From assembly GCA_021323555.1 (NCBI GenBank), contig JAJONP010000015.1, positions 1-26,853 of the forward strand: DNA of 26,853 nucleotides, given 5' to 3'. Origin of the DNA: Gammaproteobacteria bacterium (GTDB lineage Bacteria > Pseudomonadota > Gammaproteobacteria > DSM-16500). A model generated the notes under the pieces. The model was not told the DNA's origin. It saw only the letters and a list, made by a program, of their open reading frames with translations, and ran no database searches. Both the position numbers and the translations under genes were made by a program. This document shows positions 8,344 through 17,146 of this stretch, piece by piece; the stretch's first letter is position 1; each line of letters opens with the position of its first letter.

Positions 8344-9414
8344 ATGGTCCCCCTTAAAAATGATCGCTTATTACGTGCCATCAGGCATCAGCCTGTTGAT
8401 AAAACACCTATTTGGATAATGCGGCAGGCAGGGCGTTATCTGCCAGAGTACCGTGCAGTACGCCAAAAAGCAGGTCGCTTTATGACGGTATGTAAAACAC
8501 CTGAATTGGCATGCCAAGTAACCCTGCAACCTTTAGCGCGTTTTCCATTGGATGCGGCTATTTTATTTTCAGATATTTTAACTATTCCAGATGCAATGGG
8601 ACTAGGTCTCTATTTTAAAGAAGGCGAGGGGCCTGTTTTTGAGCGGCCTTTACGAGCAGAGCGAGACATTCACACACTTGCTATTCCAGATCCTGAAATG
8701 AGTTTACGTTATGTACTCGATGCTATTCGCATGATCCAGTATGAATTAGCAGGCGCTGTTCCCTTAATTGGTTTTTGTGGAAGCCCATGGACCTTAGCCA
8801 GCTATATGGTTGAAGGCAGTGCGAATAAATCTTTTCCTGTCATTCATGCGATGTTGCAACAACAACCCAAATTACTGCACTGTTTACTGGATAAATTGGC
8901 AGAAGCAGTAAGCTTGCATTTAAACGCACAAATCAATGCGGGTGTACAAGTGGTTATGATTTTTGATACCTGGGGCGGCATGCTCAATACAGAACAGTAT
9001 CGCGAATATTCGTTGCACTATGTCCAACAAATCATTGCTAATATCGCTCAAGAAAATTCTTCGCAATCTGTGCCTGTCATATTATTCACGAAAGGGGGCG
9101 GGCAGTGGTTGGAATTCATGTCAAAATCGGGATGTGATGTAATAGGCGTAGATTGGTTAGTTAATTTAGAAAAAGCAAGACAAACTGTCGGCGATAAAAT
9201 AGCTTTGCAAGGTAATCTCAATCCAGCGATTTTATACCAATCTGAAGACATTATTCGTGCGGAAGTTACACGCATCTTGAAAGAATATGGTTCAGGCTCG
9301 GGACATATATTTAATTTGGGTCATGGAATACCGCAAGATGTTCCGCCTGAGCATGTCGCTATATTAGTGGATGCTGTGCATCGTTTGAGTGAGCCATATC
9401 ACTATAAAATCTAA
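8344..9414 (+). CDS. hemE: Uroporphyrinogen decarboxylase
   Basis: Removes four carboxyls from uroporphyrinogen III to give coproporphyrinogen III in heme synthesis; cytoplasmic, cofactor-free. 356 aa, the normal family length. First signature [11 protein letters not shown] at residues 26-36 supplies the substrate-binding arginines. Asp77 in LFSDILT matches the family's catalytic aspartate. Second signature GFCGSPWTL is at 143-151. The C-terminal [15 protein letters not shown] motif is present. The start at 8344 follows a good Shine-Dalgarno. It is transcribed alone: ankyrin genes diverge upstream and a truncated toxin gene converges on its 3' end, overlapping the last 51 bases. Nothing suggests loss of activity. 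Confidence 0.97.
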   Translation: MVPLKNDRLLRAIRHQPVDKTPIWIMRQAGRYLPEYRAVRQKAGRFMTVCKTPELACQVTLQPLARFPLDAAILFSDILTIPDAMGLGLYFKEGEGPVFERPLRAERDIHTLAIPDPEMSLRYVLDAIRMIQYELAGAVPLIGFCGSPWTLASYMVEGSANKSFPVIHAMLQQQPKLLHCLLDKLAEAVSLHLNAQINAGVQVVMIFDTWGGMLNTEQYREYSLHYVQQIIANIAQENSSQSVPVILFTKGGGQWLEFMSKSGCDVIGVDWLVNLEKARQTVGDKIALQGNLNPAILYQSEDIIRAEVTRILKEYGSGSGHIFNLGHGIPQDVPPEHVAILVDAVHRLSEPYHYKI

Positions 9415-9546
9415 ATGATTCAAATTATTATTAATCTTAAGAAAATCTATCTTTTTATGGTGCGCTATTAGGAAATTTCTTACTTTACTACCTAGTACAG
9501 CACGAATAATGATATTTGCATCTAATACCAAAATTGATGATGGCAT
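9364..9546 (-). pseudogene. Truncated PIN-domain toxin
   Basis: 60-codon frame whose first 35 residues are the N-terminus of a PIN-domain ribonuclease toxin: ILVLDANIIIRAVLG with the first active-site aspartate (Asp9), then KVRNFL and KKIDF. Family members are about 130-150 aa with further acidic residues; here the homology stops at about 9440 and the frame runs into unrelated sequence antisense to the end of hemE. The remaining catalytic residues are absent, so the toxin is almost certainly inactive. AGGAG sits 7 bases before the ATG, and the ATG overlaps the antitoxin stop (TAATG), the usual coupled toxin-antitoxin layout. A deletion of the 3' two thirds, bringing the gene against hemE, is the simplest reading. 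Confidence 0.8.
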
Positions 9547-9863
9547 TAGCGACTCCTTTTTTTCTTAGAGAAATAAATTTCTCTTCGTTTTTTTTGTTCT
9601 TTTGAGTTTTTTATTAATTTGCGGTATTCTGCAAACAACTCCTCTTCGGTCACTTTGTTTTCTAAAAGCAATTTTTCAAGAGTTTCTGCTGCTTGTTTTA
9701 AAGCATCTAATTGCATTTTATCGGGGTGGTGAGGCCGTGCTGGAATATAAAAACCTATTGTTTCGCCATGTCGTGTAATAGCAAAAGGTGATTCTGTCAT
9801 CAAATAGTGAGGAAGATGTTCGCGAAACTCACGAATGCCAACTTCGGCTATAGTAGTTTTCAT
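9546..9863 (-). CDS. Phd/YefM-family antitoxin
   Basis: 105 aa. The N-terminal half has the Phd fold pattern: VGIREFREHLPHYL (residues 8-21), then the beta strand FAITRHGETIGFYIPA, typical of DNA-binding antitoxins. The C-terminal half is charged and helical (LEKLLLEN, EEELFAEYRKL) and ends in a Lys/Arg-rich tail, the part that would wrap the toxin. The start is supported by AGAGGA 7 bases upstream. A palindrome overlapping the predicted -10 lies directly upstream, consistent with autorepression. Its PIN toxin partner downstream is truncated, so this is an orphan antitoxin that may persist as a DNA-binding repressor or as protection against related toxins. Confidence 0.88.
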   Translation of the reverse strand: MKTTIAEVGIREFREHLPHYLMTESPFAITRHGETIGFYIPARPHHPDKMQLDALKQAAETLEKLLLENKVTEEELFAEYRKLIKNSKEQKKRREIYFSKKKRSR

Positions 9864-9880
9864 AAAAAAATCCTCTTAAT

Positions 9881-9926
9881 TGTGTACTCATGCGTACACA
9901 GTAGCACCCGCATCATCTATTGTCAA
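9881..9926 (-). promoter_or_regulatory. Antitoxin promoter with overlapping palindromic operator
   Basis: On the minus strand TTGACA (9921-9926), a 17-base spacer and TACTGT (9898-9903) form a plausible sigma-70 promoter. The perfect inverted repeat TGTGTAC-N6-GTACACA spans 9881-9900 and covers the 3' part of the -10, the expected place for a Phd-type operator. Confidence 0.7.
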
Positions 9927-10068
9927 AGCAAAGAATTCCGTTTAATTCTACGTAAACTGCCCTACCATGCTGGAATATCAAGAGGTTCCGCCTCATCTTA
10001 GCGAATTAGCAACAAACCCTAAGCTTTTCGGATCGCCAACCCACTCCAAAGTCTTTATTTTTTATAGG

Positions 10069-10108
10069 AACCAGGTTAAAATAAGTTAATCCGATTTTTA
10101 ACCTGGTT
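10069..10108. repeat. 13-base perfect inverted repeat just upstream of the ATPase gene
   Basis: AACCAGGTTAAAA (10069-10081) and TTTTAACCTGGTT (10096-10108) are exact reverse complements with a 14-base loop, ending 5 bases before the ATG at 10114. It could be an operator, or an RNA hairpin hiding the start, since no Shine-Dalgarno is otherwise visible. The phrase TTTTTTATAGG...CCAGGTTAAA recurs around 22223-22246 without the second arm. Confidence 0.75.
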
Positions 10109-10113
10109 TAAAC

Positions 10114-11400
10114 ATGAAAGATCCACTTATTGATGTGATTCAACAAGCAAACCCTTGGTTAAAAAAACCAGAAATAGCAATTATATCAAACGATTACATC
10201 TCCAGATTACAAGCAGATACATTGCTATTAAAAGAATGGGACAAGCTTTGTTTAGTGCTTGTCGGCCCACGACAAGCAGGTAAAACAACGCTTGCAAAGT
10301 TTGTATCTCAAGCGCTTATAAAAAAAAATCGGTTTGAAACGCTCATTTATTTGAATTGCGATTTATACGAAATTCGTCAATGGCTAGTCAATCCTTTATT
10401 TATTCAAGAACTCATGGATGAGTTTAATTTAAAAAAACCAATTATACTGATTGATGAAGTACAGCGTTTAGAAAATCCAGGTCTGTTATTAAAATCATGT
10501 ATAGATTTAAATCTTCCTATTAAATTGATTGCAACAGGATCATCGCAATTAGAAATAAAAAGTAAAGTACAAGAATATTTAACAGGAAGACATTTTGAAA
10601 CACAAATCCTTCCATTAAGCTATCAAGAAATAGGTGACATAAGTGAACAACATATCATCTATGGTTGTTATCCAGGGGTTGTAAAATCAAGAGAAAAAAT
10701 TTTTTTGTTAAATCAACTTGTTCGTGATTATATCACCAAAGATATTATAGAAATTCTAAAAATTAGCAAACCTGATATCATGCAGAAACTGGTAGTCCTG
10801 CTTGCACATGGCTCAGGTCAGCTTGTTAATTATAACCAACTAGCTTCAGATTGCAGGGTATCGTCTTCAACTATTCAGAATTATCTATCCATATTAGAGA
10901 ATACATATACTTTATATCGAGTCACTCCATTTGTGGGCAACAAGCGAAAAGAAATTACGAGCAATCCTGTTTTTTATTTTATTGATAATGGATTTAGGAA
11001 TCAGCTCCTTCAAAATTTATCCTTAGCGCTAGAGATGAGGCAAGACAAAGGGTTGCTTATTCAAAGCGCTGTTTTCCAAGAATTATTGAAATTTAAAATA
11101 CAGCACTTTTACGATTTTTCTATTCACTTTTGGAGAACGCAAAATGGCGCGGAAGTGGATTTTGTACTTCATCAAAATGAAAACTGCATTATTCCCATAG
11201 AAGTAAAATATAAAACAATGAATAGGCCGACAGTGAGCAAAAGCTTTAGATCATTCGTTGAAGCCTATCAGCCAAAGTATGGCTTCTATATCACAAAAGA
11301 TTTTAACAAGAAAATTCTGCTACACCAGTGTGAAATAAATTTTATTTCATTTCAGAGGATCCTTTCTCTTTTTCAAAAGCTAGAAAAAATTATCAGCTAA
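10114..11400 (+). CDS. AAA-type ATPase with DUF4143-like C-terminal domain
   Basis: 428 aa. Residues 45-145 form a P-loop ATPase: Walker A GPRQAGKTT (51-59), Walker B IILIDEV (110-116) and sensor-like ATGSS (140-144). A winged-helix-like segment follows (about 238-268, LASDCRVSSSTIQNYL). The C-terminal domain carries GAEVDFVL (346-352) and PIEVK (361-365), a PD-(D/E)xK nuclease-like E-V-D...E-V-K pattern usual in the AAA_14/DUF4143 group. These proteins are common, scattered accessory genes in bacteria and archaea; the biological role of most is unknown. The ATG is the first possible start after an in-frame stop at 10100. The gene stands alone, convergent with guaC, and is probably horizontally acquired. 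Confidence 0.9.
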   Translation: MKDPLIDVIQQANPWLKKPEIAIISNDYISRLQADTLLLKEWDKLCLVLVGPRQAGKTTLAKFVSQALIKKNRFETLIYLNCDLYEIRQWLVNPLFIQELMDEFNLKKPIILIDEVQRLENPGLLLKSCIDLNLPIKLIATGSSQLEIKSKVQEYLTGRHFETQILPLSYQEIGDISEQHIIYGCYPGVVKSREKIFLLNQLVRDYITKDIIEILKISKPDIMQKLVVLLAHGSGQLVNYNQLASDCRVSSSTIQNYLSILENTYTLYRVTPFVGNKRKEITSNPVFYFIDNGFRNQLLQNLSLALEMRQDKGLLIQSAVFQELLKFKIQHFYDFSIHFWRTQNGAEVDFVLHQNENCIIPIEVKYKTMNRPTVSKSFRSFVEAYQPKYGFYITKDFNKKILLHQCEINFISFQRILSLFQKLEKIIS

Positions 11401-11424
11401 TTATATCGCATAGACAAATGTGGA

Positions 11425-11456
11425 GTAGATTAAACGCAAAAAAAATGTCAATCTAC
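11425..11456. terminator. Hairpin between convergent genes, possible decayed TGGATTA repeat
   Basis: GTAGATT (11425-11431) pairs exactly with AATCTAC (11450-11456) across an A-rich loop. The surrounding TGGAGTAGATTAAACGCAAA resembles one arm of the repeat at 1649-1764 (TGGATTA, ACGC, A-run). It sits between the stops of the ATPase gene and guaC, where it could stop transcription from either side. Confidence 0.5.
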
Positions 11457-11461
11457 GTTAT

Positions 11462-12508
11462 TTATTTGACTTGGTTTGCCGAAAATATTTCATTCAATTG
11501 CTTGGTCACGCGTATAAATGTCGTGCGTTTAGAGAGTTCTTTTAGTTGGTGTGCGCCAACGTAAGTGCAAGTGGATCGCAAGCCGCCTAAAATATCTAAA
11601 ATAGTGTTTTTAACAGGCCCGCGATAAGGCACATTCACAGAGCGGCCTTCACTTGCGCGGTACTCAGGAACTGTACCGTGGTATTTTTCCATGGCTTCTG
11701 TGGAACTCATGCCATAAAAACGCTTAAATCGTTGTCCCTGTTCTTCAACAATTTCACCTAGGCATTCATCATGACCCGATAACATGCCCCCTAACATTAC
11801 AAAATCAGCACCTGCTGCAAAGGCTTTCGCAATATCGCCAGGTGATGTGCAACCGCCATCTGCACAGACATGTCCGCCTAACCCATGCGCTGCATCAGCG
11901 CATTCAATAATCGCAGAAAGCTGTGGATACCCCACGCCTGTTTTTTCACGTGTCGTACAGACAGAACCAGGACCAATGCCAATTTTGACGATATCAGCGC
12001 CGGATAAAATTAATTCTTCTACCATTTCACCTGTGACGACATTCCCTGCCATAATCAGCTTATGGGGGTTTGCTTCACGTAATCGTTTCAAACAATCAAC
12101 AAATCGCTCCGTATAACCATTGGCGACATCTAAACAAATCATGGAAGCATTCGTTGTTTTAATCACTGCTTGTGCTTTTTCAAAATCTTCTTGCGCGATG
12201 CCAACGGAAAGAAAAACTGATGTAATAATCTCTGGTTTTTTTGCCAAAAATTTTTGCCAGGCTGAGATAGGAATGAATTTATCAATCGCTGTTAATAATC
12301 TATGCGCAGAGAGTGCCTTCGCCATTTCAAATGTGCCTGTATGGTCCATATTGGCCGCAATAATCGGAATACCCTTCCATCTGGCACCTGAATTTTTGAA
12401 ATGAAATTCTCTCTCAAGTGATACTTCGGAGCGAGAGGCAAGCACGCTTCGTTTAGGTCTAATTAAGACATCTTTAAAATCAAGTTTAATATCATATTCA
12501 ATACGCAT
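11462..12508 (-). CDS. guaC: GMP reductase
   Basis: NADPH-dependent conversion of GMP to IMP with release of ammonia, a purine salvage step. 348 aa, almost the same as the 347-aa E. coli enzyme. IMPDH/GMPR barrel: N-terminal [11 protein letters not shown], the [10 protein letters not shown] motif (51-60) and the catalytic loop [12 protein letters not shown], with Cys184 as the expected thioimidate nucleophile. There is no CBS-domain insertion, which separates it from IMP dehydrogenase (about 490 aa). GMP-binding GGMLSGHDE and the flap YRGPVKNTI are present. The ATG lies 4 bases after the rsmB stop, so the two are cotranscribed. Confidence 0.96.
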   Translation of the reverse strand: MRIEYDIKLDFKDVLIRPKRSVLASRSEVSLEREFHFKNSGARWKGIPIIAANMDHTGTFEMAKALSAHRLLTAIDKFIPISAWQKFLAKKPEIITSVFLSVGIAQEDFEKAQAVIKTTNASMICLDVANGYTERFVDCLKRLREANPHKLIMAGNVVTGEMVEELILSGADIVKIGIGPGSVCTTREKTGVGYPQLSAIIECADAAHGLGGHVCADGGCTSPGDIAKAFAAGADFVMLGGMLSGHDECLGEIVEEQGQRFKRFYGMSSTEAMEKYHGTVPEYRASEGRSVNVPYRGPVKNTILDILGGLRSTCTYVGAHQLKELSKRTTFIRVTKQLNEIFSANQVK

Positions 12509-12512
12509 GTCA

Positions 12513-13829
12513 TTATCCTGTAGGAAGTGGAATTGCCTTACTTAAACGAGCAAAATAAAAACCATCCATTTCTTGTATACCGGTTAAAATCTGTCTTCCA
12601 ATCACGCATTCTTTTCCCCAGCTTTCTATTATTTTTTCTTCAATCGCATCGGAATGCGAGGCAAGAAATGTTTGCATAACGTCTACATTTTCTTCAGAAA
12701 AAATAGAGCATGTTGCATACACCAACCATCCGCCTGGCTTAAGTATATCCCACATAGCATTTATCAGCCGTACCTGTTGCTTCACTAGTTTGGCAATATC
12801 TGTAGCGCAACGCAATATTTTAATATCAGGATGACGGCGAATAACGCCGCTCGCTGAACAAGGCGCGTCCAATAAAATTCGGTCGAATAATTGACCATCC
12901 CACCAAGTGGCTGTCTCGGCAACATCCGCGCAAATGCAGGTAGCAGATAAGTGTAATCGTGTGAGATTATCACGCACTGCCTCTAAACGGTGTTCGTCAC
13001 AATCCACAGCGATTAACTCAATGTCCTTTTGCGACTCTAAGATATGAGTTGTTTTTCCACCTGGGGCGGCACAGGCGTCCAGCACTCGCTGGTTTGGTTT
13101 TAATTCAAGTAATCCAGCAACCAGTTGGCCTGCGCCATCTTGTACTGATATTTCACCTGTTAAAAATCCGGGTAGCTCTTTCACATTCAATGGCTGATTG
13201 AGAATAATGCCTGTGGTTGTTTCTGGGATTATTTTTGCATCGAGATGACTTTCTTTTAATTTTAATAAATAATCTGCACGAGAAATTTTTCTTTTATTTA
13301 CACGTAATGAAAATGGAGGATGTTGGTTATTGGCAGTTAAAATAGCTTGCCATTCGACAGGCCAATTTTTTTGTATCACATCTATCATCCATTGGGGATG
13401 TGCATAAAACGCTACTGAGTTCGATTCTATTTCTTTGTTTATCTTCATAAAATCTCGCTGATACTGACGTAATATCGCATTCACTAAATTTTTTGCCCAG
13501 ATTTTTTTTAAACCACGTGTGGCGGAAACCGTTTCACTAATCGCCGCATGTGCAGGTACTCGCATCTCGGCAAGTTGATAAAGCCCTACTAAAATTAAAC
13601 TATAAATATCTTGATCTTTTCGTTTAAGCGGTTTTTCCAAAAGTAATTGCGCAAGTTTATCTAACCGAAAATACCATCGACAGACACCGAAACAAATGGA
13701 TTGTAGGAGCCCCTGGTCACGCGCGTCTTGCACTTGGACTAATGCATCTTTCAAACAATCTGTTAAAGAATGTTTAGAGAGCACGACTTGATAAATTACA
13801 CGTGCCGCTAATAGGCGAAGGTTTGGCAT
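12513..13829 (-). CDS. rsmB: 16S rRNA (cytosine-967 C5) methyltransferase
   Basis: SAM-dependent m5C methylation of 16S rRNA position 967. 438 aa; E. coli RsmB is 429. Residues 1-130 are a NusB-like RNA-binding domain ([20 protein letters not shown]). The methyltransferase domain has SAM motif [12 protein letters not shown] (249-260), [16 protein letters not shown] (321-336, with the release cysteine Cys324) and [11 protein letters not shown] (371-381, with the nucleophile Cys374), the two-cysteine layout of RNA m5C enzymes. An AGGT lies upstream of the ATG. In many gammaproteobacteria the order is def-fmt-rsmB; here a toxin-antitoxin remnant lies upstream instead. It leads a two-gene operon with guaC. 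Confidence 0.95.
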   Translation of the reverse strand: MPNLRLLAARVIYQVVLSKHSLTDCLKDALVQVQDARDQGLLQSICFGVCRWYFRLDKLAQLLLEKPLKRKDQDIYSLILVGLYQLAEMRVPAHAAISETVSATRGLKKIWAKNLVNAILRQYQRDFMKINKEIESNSVAFYAHPQWMIDVIQKNWPVEWQAILTANNQHPPFSLRVNKRKISRADYLLKLKESHLDAKIIPETTTGIILNQPLNVKELPGFLTGEISVQDGAGQLVAGLLELKPNQRVLDACAAPGGKTTHILESQKDIELIAVDCDEHRLEAVRDNLTRLHLSATCICADVAETATWWDGQLFDRILLDAPCSASGVIRRHPDIKILRCATDIAKLVKQQVRLINAMWDILKPGGWLVYATCSIFSEENVDVMQTFLASHSDAIEEKIIESWGKECVIGRQILTGIQEMDGFYFARLSKAIPLPTG

Positions 13830-14027
13830 AAATTTTACCTAGCTGTCTTTCCCAATAAATTTAACAAAAATCTGCGATCCTAAAATCAACAAATTGTATT
13901 TCTATGGAAACGTTATACACTCAATTTCTCTATTCGCAAATGTTAAAAAAGCAACTTAAGGACTCGAACAAAATCTATTTTTCTCTCATGCATCTTGATT
14001 AGAACTATTTGTTCACATAAGGCACAC

Positions 14028-14182
14028 ATGGTGATAATATCCAGTAAATATCCCCATCAAAAATGTATGCGGTAAAACTGAGAGAATATGTATATTTAGT
14101 TCCTTTTGTAGAAGAACAGGCAAAAGGGATATTTCTGAAAACTGCATTTCCTAGTAGGAAAGCAACTAAAAAGTATCTATAA
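14028..14182 (+). pseudogene. Remnant of a toxin gene paired with the downstream CopG-like antitoxin
   Basis: C-terminal remnant only. Reading from 14028 gives MVIISSKYPHQK; then a frame change in the A-run at 14059-14063 is needed to continue with MYAVKLREYVYLVPFVEE, GIFLKT and SRKATKKYL, ending at TAA 14180-14182. KYPNQ...YVYLVPFV...FLKT..PSRKATKKY is the recognisable C-terminal half of small toxins commonly encoded directly upstream of this antitoxin type. The N-terminal half is not found in 13850-14027. A lost base in the homopolymer plus a missing 5' half means no functional toxin. The stop is 3 bases before the antitoxin ATG, the normal toxin-first arrangement. Toxin family naming (BrnT-like) is from memory of the pattern. 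Confidence 0.7.
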
Positions 14183-14185
14183 CTA

Positions 14186-14497
14186 ATGAGGTATAACACC
14201 ATAAGCATACGCAAAAAACCAGTATTTAAACTAGACCCTGAAGAACGTGAATTATCAGATTCTTTTGATAGAGGCGAATGGCAAAGCGTTAAAAATTTAA
14301 AAAAAGAAATTGCCAAAGCAAAAACTGCTGGAAGGAATTATTTAAGCAAAAATGCCAGGATTAATATCCGCATATCAAGTACTGATTTAGAACAAATTAA
14401 ACAGCGAGCTGCTTTTGAAGGAATGCCTTATCAAATATTAATAGCCAGTATTTTACATAAATATGCTGCAGGGCATCTTGATAATGCTAAGGTTTAA
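14186..14497 (+). CDS. CopG/ribbon-helix-helix-type antitoxin
   Basis: 103 aa. N-terminal LDPEERELSDSFDRGEW (16-32) followed by SVKNLKKEIAKAK, then a C-terminal ribbon-helix-helix-like core: ARINIRISSTDLEQIKQRA (56-74) and EGMPYQILIASILHKYA (76-92). This is the standard pattern of CopG-family antitoxins of the type paired with a small upstream toxin. No separate Shine-Dalgarno is visible at the ATG; translation was probably coupled to the toxin, now degraded. It appears intact while its toxin is not, so it is an orphan. Confidence 0.85.
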   Translation: MRYNTISIRKKPVFKLDPEERELSDSFDRGEWQSVKNLKKEIAKAKTAGRNYLSKNARINIRISSTDLEQIKQRAAFEGMPYQILIASILHKYAAGHLDNAKV

Positions 14498-14575
14498 TAT
14501 GCGGTTTCAACTATTTATATTCAGGCGATTTTAATGAAAGTCAGCAGTGTTTTTAGCAAAGCTTCCTAAAAAATC

Positions 14576-14605
14576 TTGCTCAATCGAGCAGCATTTTAGT
14601 ATACT
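14576..14605 (+). promoter_or_regulatory. Possible sigma-70 promoter of the hydrolase gene
   Basis: TTGCTC (14576-14581), an 18-base spacer and TATACT (14600-14605) lie about 30 bases before the ATG at 14637. A purine-rich AAAGAGAA at 14623-14630 is the likely ribosome binding site. Confidence 0.5.
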
Positions 14606-14636
14606 TCCTGACCATAGAATTTAAAGAGAAAATGAC

Positions 14637-16193
14637 ATGTTAGAACGCGCAGCCGACAGGACAATTCTTACAGTTTATTTTAGCGGAACAGAGCATGATA
14701 TTAATAACAGTGGAACATCGCTGAACCAGGGATGTTTAGCCAGCCTTTTATACAAGAAAACCCAGACATCAGAGAATCAGTTAAAAAAAGGGTTTTCAGG
14801 TTGTGGAATAACAAATGGATTTAGAGGCGGTATATTTGGCGATGGCTTAAAGAGCCAGGCGCTCGAAGTTAAGCAACAAGTTGTAACTCTGCTTAAAGAA
14901 GGAAGAAGAGTAAGATTAAACTGCTACGGCCATAGTCGTGGTGCAATAGCTGCATTAATGTTAGCACAAATGTTAGGAAATTTTGATGCGGATTTAGTAG
15001 AAGTCAACCTTGTTCTTTTAGATACTGTTCCTGGAAACTTAATTACCAGTGCAAAATTAGATATATTTTCCAGAACACTTGCCAATCAAGTCATGGATTT
15101 ATCAAAATGTAAAAATTTAAAAAGAGTATTATCACTTTATACTAATAAACCATTACCTGATCTTCTGTTCCATGCACCTTTGTTACCTTGCTATCCTTCA
15201 CATTCTGAAGTAAAAGAAGATGTTCTTCCAGGTTGTCATGCAGGTGTTCAATTTCAGCGGCAGCACGCAAAAAATATATTTTTTGATAATCAGCAATGCT
15301 TTCTTACTTTTATTTATATTGCTTTTTATTTATCAAATTGTGGGACGCAATTAAATGCTAAGGATTGGGGCTGGTGGATTCCTATTACCGATGAACCAGA
15401 TTCTCAGTTAACAAAACTGAATAATCTAGGCGATATATTTCTTGCGGTGGAAGATATTTACCAAAAAGAAAAAGATAAATTGCAAGAAGCTGTCCGTAGC
15501 TGCCATTCTACTCGTGGTGTAAAGATAAAAACTGATCCTACTCAACCATATGTTAATTTATATCATAAAGATGTCTTGCAAAAAAAAGGCCGCTATGAAG
15601 AGAAAGAAGATTTCACACGACAAGAAGATACTAGTGATCTTGCAATAAGTATAACCCCCTCTCAGCATAATAGGATTGATTTTAGTAAATTTGTTAATGA
15701 TTCTGAATTAAAAGTACCAGAAAACATCATGGAACTGTTTAAGAGGTTCATTCAATCAATCCACATAGGCATGTCAGATGACAGCAGAAATTCTACCAAA
15801 GGTAATATCTTATCTTCTTATATATCAGAGGAGAAAATTAGCTTTGAAAATAAGGCGCAATTAAAACATGCTATTAGAAATATCTTAGCACTTGCTTTGC
15901 AAAGAGATAGAAATGCTTTGTCATTTTTTTCTACCACTACATCAGGGTACGTTGCCTTACATTTATTACAACAACCTCAATACCAGCAGTTTGCTGAGCT
16001 TATTCTAGGAACAGCAGAACATACTATCCGCTATCGAGATTTACGAATGTTTGTTTTAGGTGAAAATAATGCAGCTTATTTTTATATGAAAAATCGAGAT
16101 AAAATATATCATACGATTTTCAAAACGAATATGCAGGCAGAGAAACCCGCTATTAGCGCTGATCTGACAGTCCAATACTTAAATAGGTTGTAA
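14637..16193 (+). CDS. DUF2235-like alpha/beta hydrolase, candidate effector
   Basis: 518 aa. The N-terminal half looks like a serine hydrolase of the DUF2235/Tle1 kind: VYFSGTEHD at 13-21, then nucleophile elbow YGHSRGA (97-103, Ser100), LLDTVPG (127-133, Asp129) and LPGCHAGV (197-204, His201), a plausible Ser-Asp-His triad in the family order. The domain covers about residues 1-235. The C-terminal half (about 250-518) is charged and helical and resembles nothing I recognise. No signal peptide or membrane segment is visible. Related GHSRG proteins occur among Legionella secreted effectors and T6SS phospholipases; lipase or phospholipase activity and secretion are inference. It is a monocistronic gene between an antitoxin remnant and rimK. 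Confidence 0.75.
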   Translation: MLERAADRTILTVYFSGTEHDINNSGTSLNQGCLASLLYKKTQTSENQLKKGFSGCGITNGFRGGIFGDGLKSQALEVKQQVVTLLKEGRRVRLNCYGHSRGAIAALMLAQMLGNFDADLVEVNLVLLDTVPGNLITSAKLDIFSRTLANQVMDLSKCKNLKRVLSLYTNKPLPDLLFHAPLLPCYPSHSEVKEDVLPGCHAGVQFQRQHAKNIFFDNQQCFLTFIYIAFYLSNCGTQLNAKDWGWWIPITDEPDSQLTKLNNLGDIFLAVEDIYQKEKDKLQEAVRSCHSTRGVKIKTDPTQPYVNLYHKDVLQKKGRYEEKEDFTRQEDTSDLAISITPSQHNRIDFSKFVNDSELKVPENIMELFKRFIQSIHIGMSDDSRNSTKGNILSSYISEEKISFENKAQLKHAIRNILALALQRDRNALSFFSTTTSGYVALHLLQQPQYQQFAELILGTAEHTIRYRDLRMFVLGENNAAYFYMKNRDKIYHTIFKTNMQAEKPAISADLTVQYLNRL

Positions 16194-16233
16194 TTTAAAA
16201 GTAGAATTTAGCCAATAATGACATCTGCATAAA

Positions 16234-17142
16234 TCACTCCTTCTTTTGCGCTTTATCTTTATCACGATCAGTATTTTGCTCGATGAATTGAATAATAGCG
16301 CCAGCGACATCTTTCTTTGTCACCTTTTCAATACCTTCAATGCCAGGCGAAGCGTTGACTTCAATAATGAGGGGCCCTCGTTTAGAACGCACAATATCAA
16401 CGCCCGCGACATTTAAACCAGTAATATGTGCTGCGCGAATTGCCATGGTACGTTCTTCTTCTGTAATTTCAATAGGCGTTGCCTGCCCGCCTCGATGTAA
16501 ATTAGAACGAAATTCTTCAGGTGATTTCGCCTGGCGTTTCATGGCAGCCACTACATTGCCACCCACCACAAAACACCGAATATCGGCACCTTCTGCTTCT
16601 TTAATATATTCCTGTACCAATATATTGACCTTAAGTCCTAAAAAAGCTTCAATCACGCTGCGTGCGGCTTTCGTTGTTTCAACTAATACCACACCCACAC
16701 CTTGCGTGCCTTCTAAAAATTTAATAATCAAAGGTGGGCCACCTACCATTTTAATTAAATCTTGAATTTCATCGAGCGAGTGGGCAAAGCCCGTAATAGG
16801 TAAGCCTATGCCTTTTTTTGACAGTAGCTGCAAACAGCGCAATTTGTCACGTGCTCGGGTAATAGCAAAAGAATCATTAACGCAAAATACATCCATCGTT
16901 TCCAATTGTCGAACAACGGCTGCGCCATAAAATGTAATGGATGCACCAATACGGGGAATAACAGCATCGTAATTAGGTAACGCTGCTCCTTTGTAATGAA
17001 TGGTCGGTTGTGCTGAGGTAATATTCATGTAGCAACGTAAGGTATCAATCACATCTGCTGTATGACCACGAGAGAGGGCAGACTCTACTAAACGCCGCGT
17101 AGAATATAAATCATGTCTTCTCGATAAAATTGCAATTTTCAT
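16234..17142 (-). CDS. rimK: Ribosomal protein S6 glutamate ligase, ATP-grasp
   Basis: Adds glutamate residues to the C-terminus of ribosomal protein S6 in E. coli. 302 aa; E. coli RimK is 300. N-terminal MKIAILSRR, then YMNI..A...IHYKG and [13 protein letters not shown], all family hallmarks. ATP-grasp residues: Lys141, glycine-rich loop EGTQGVGVV (144-152), QEYIKEA (177-183), and the metal ligands in [13 protein letters not shown] (Glu261, Asn263). The C-terminus ends in a Lys/Asp/Glu-rich tail. It lies 4 bases downstream of a RimB-like peptidase gene, the two forming an operon and suggesting a shared S6 modification-trimming role. Confidence 0.94.
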   Translation of the reverse strand: MKIAILSRRHDLYSTRRLVESALSRGHTADVIDTLRCYMNITSAQPTIHYKGAALPNYDAVIPRIGASITFYGAAVVRQLETMDVFCVNDSFAITRARDKLRCLQLLSKKGIGLPITGFAHSLDEIQDLIKMVGGPPLIIKFLEGTQGVGVVLVETTKAARSVIEAFLGLKVNILVQEYIKEAEGADIRCFVVGGNVVAAMKRQAKSPEEFRSNLHRGGQATPIEITEEERTMAIRAAHITGLNVAGVDIVRSKRGPLIIEVNASPGIEGIEKVTKKDVAGAIIQFIEQNTDRDKDKAQKKE

Positions 17143-17146
17143 AAAA

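Noticed and set aside
9967..10089. 40-codon + strand frame beginning MLEYQEVPPHLSEL upstream of the ATPase gene
   Set aside because: No ribosome binding site or recognisable family; it ends inside the inverted repeat. It could be the tail of a lost gene, but there is not enough to support it.
11784..12404. Two + strand open frames of 94-110 codons
   Set aside because: Antisense to guaC; no homology or start signals.
14005..14316. 103-codon open frame on the - strand
   Set aside because: Antisense to the toxin remnant and antitoxin; the + strand carries recognisable family motifs.
16340..16765. 141-codon open frame on the + strand
   Set aside because: Antisense to rimK, which has full family conservation.
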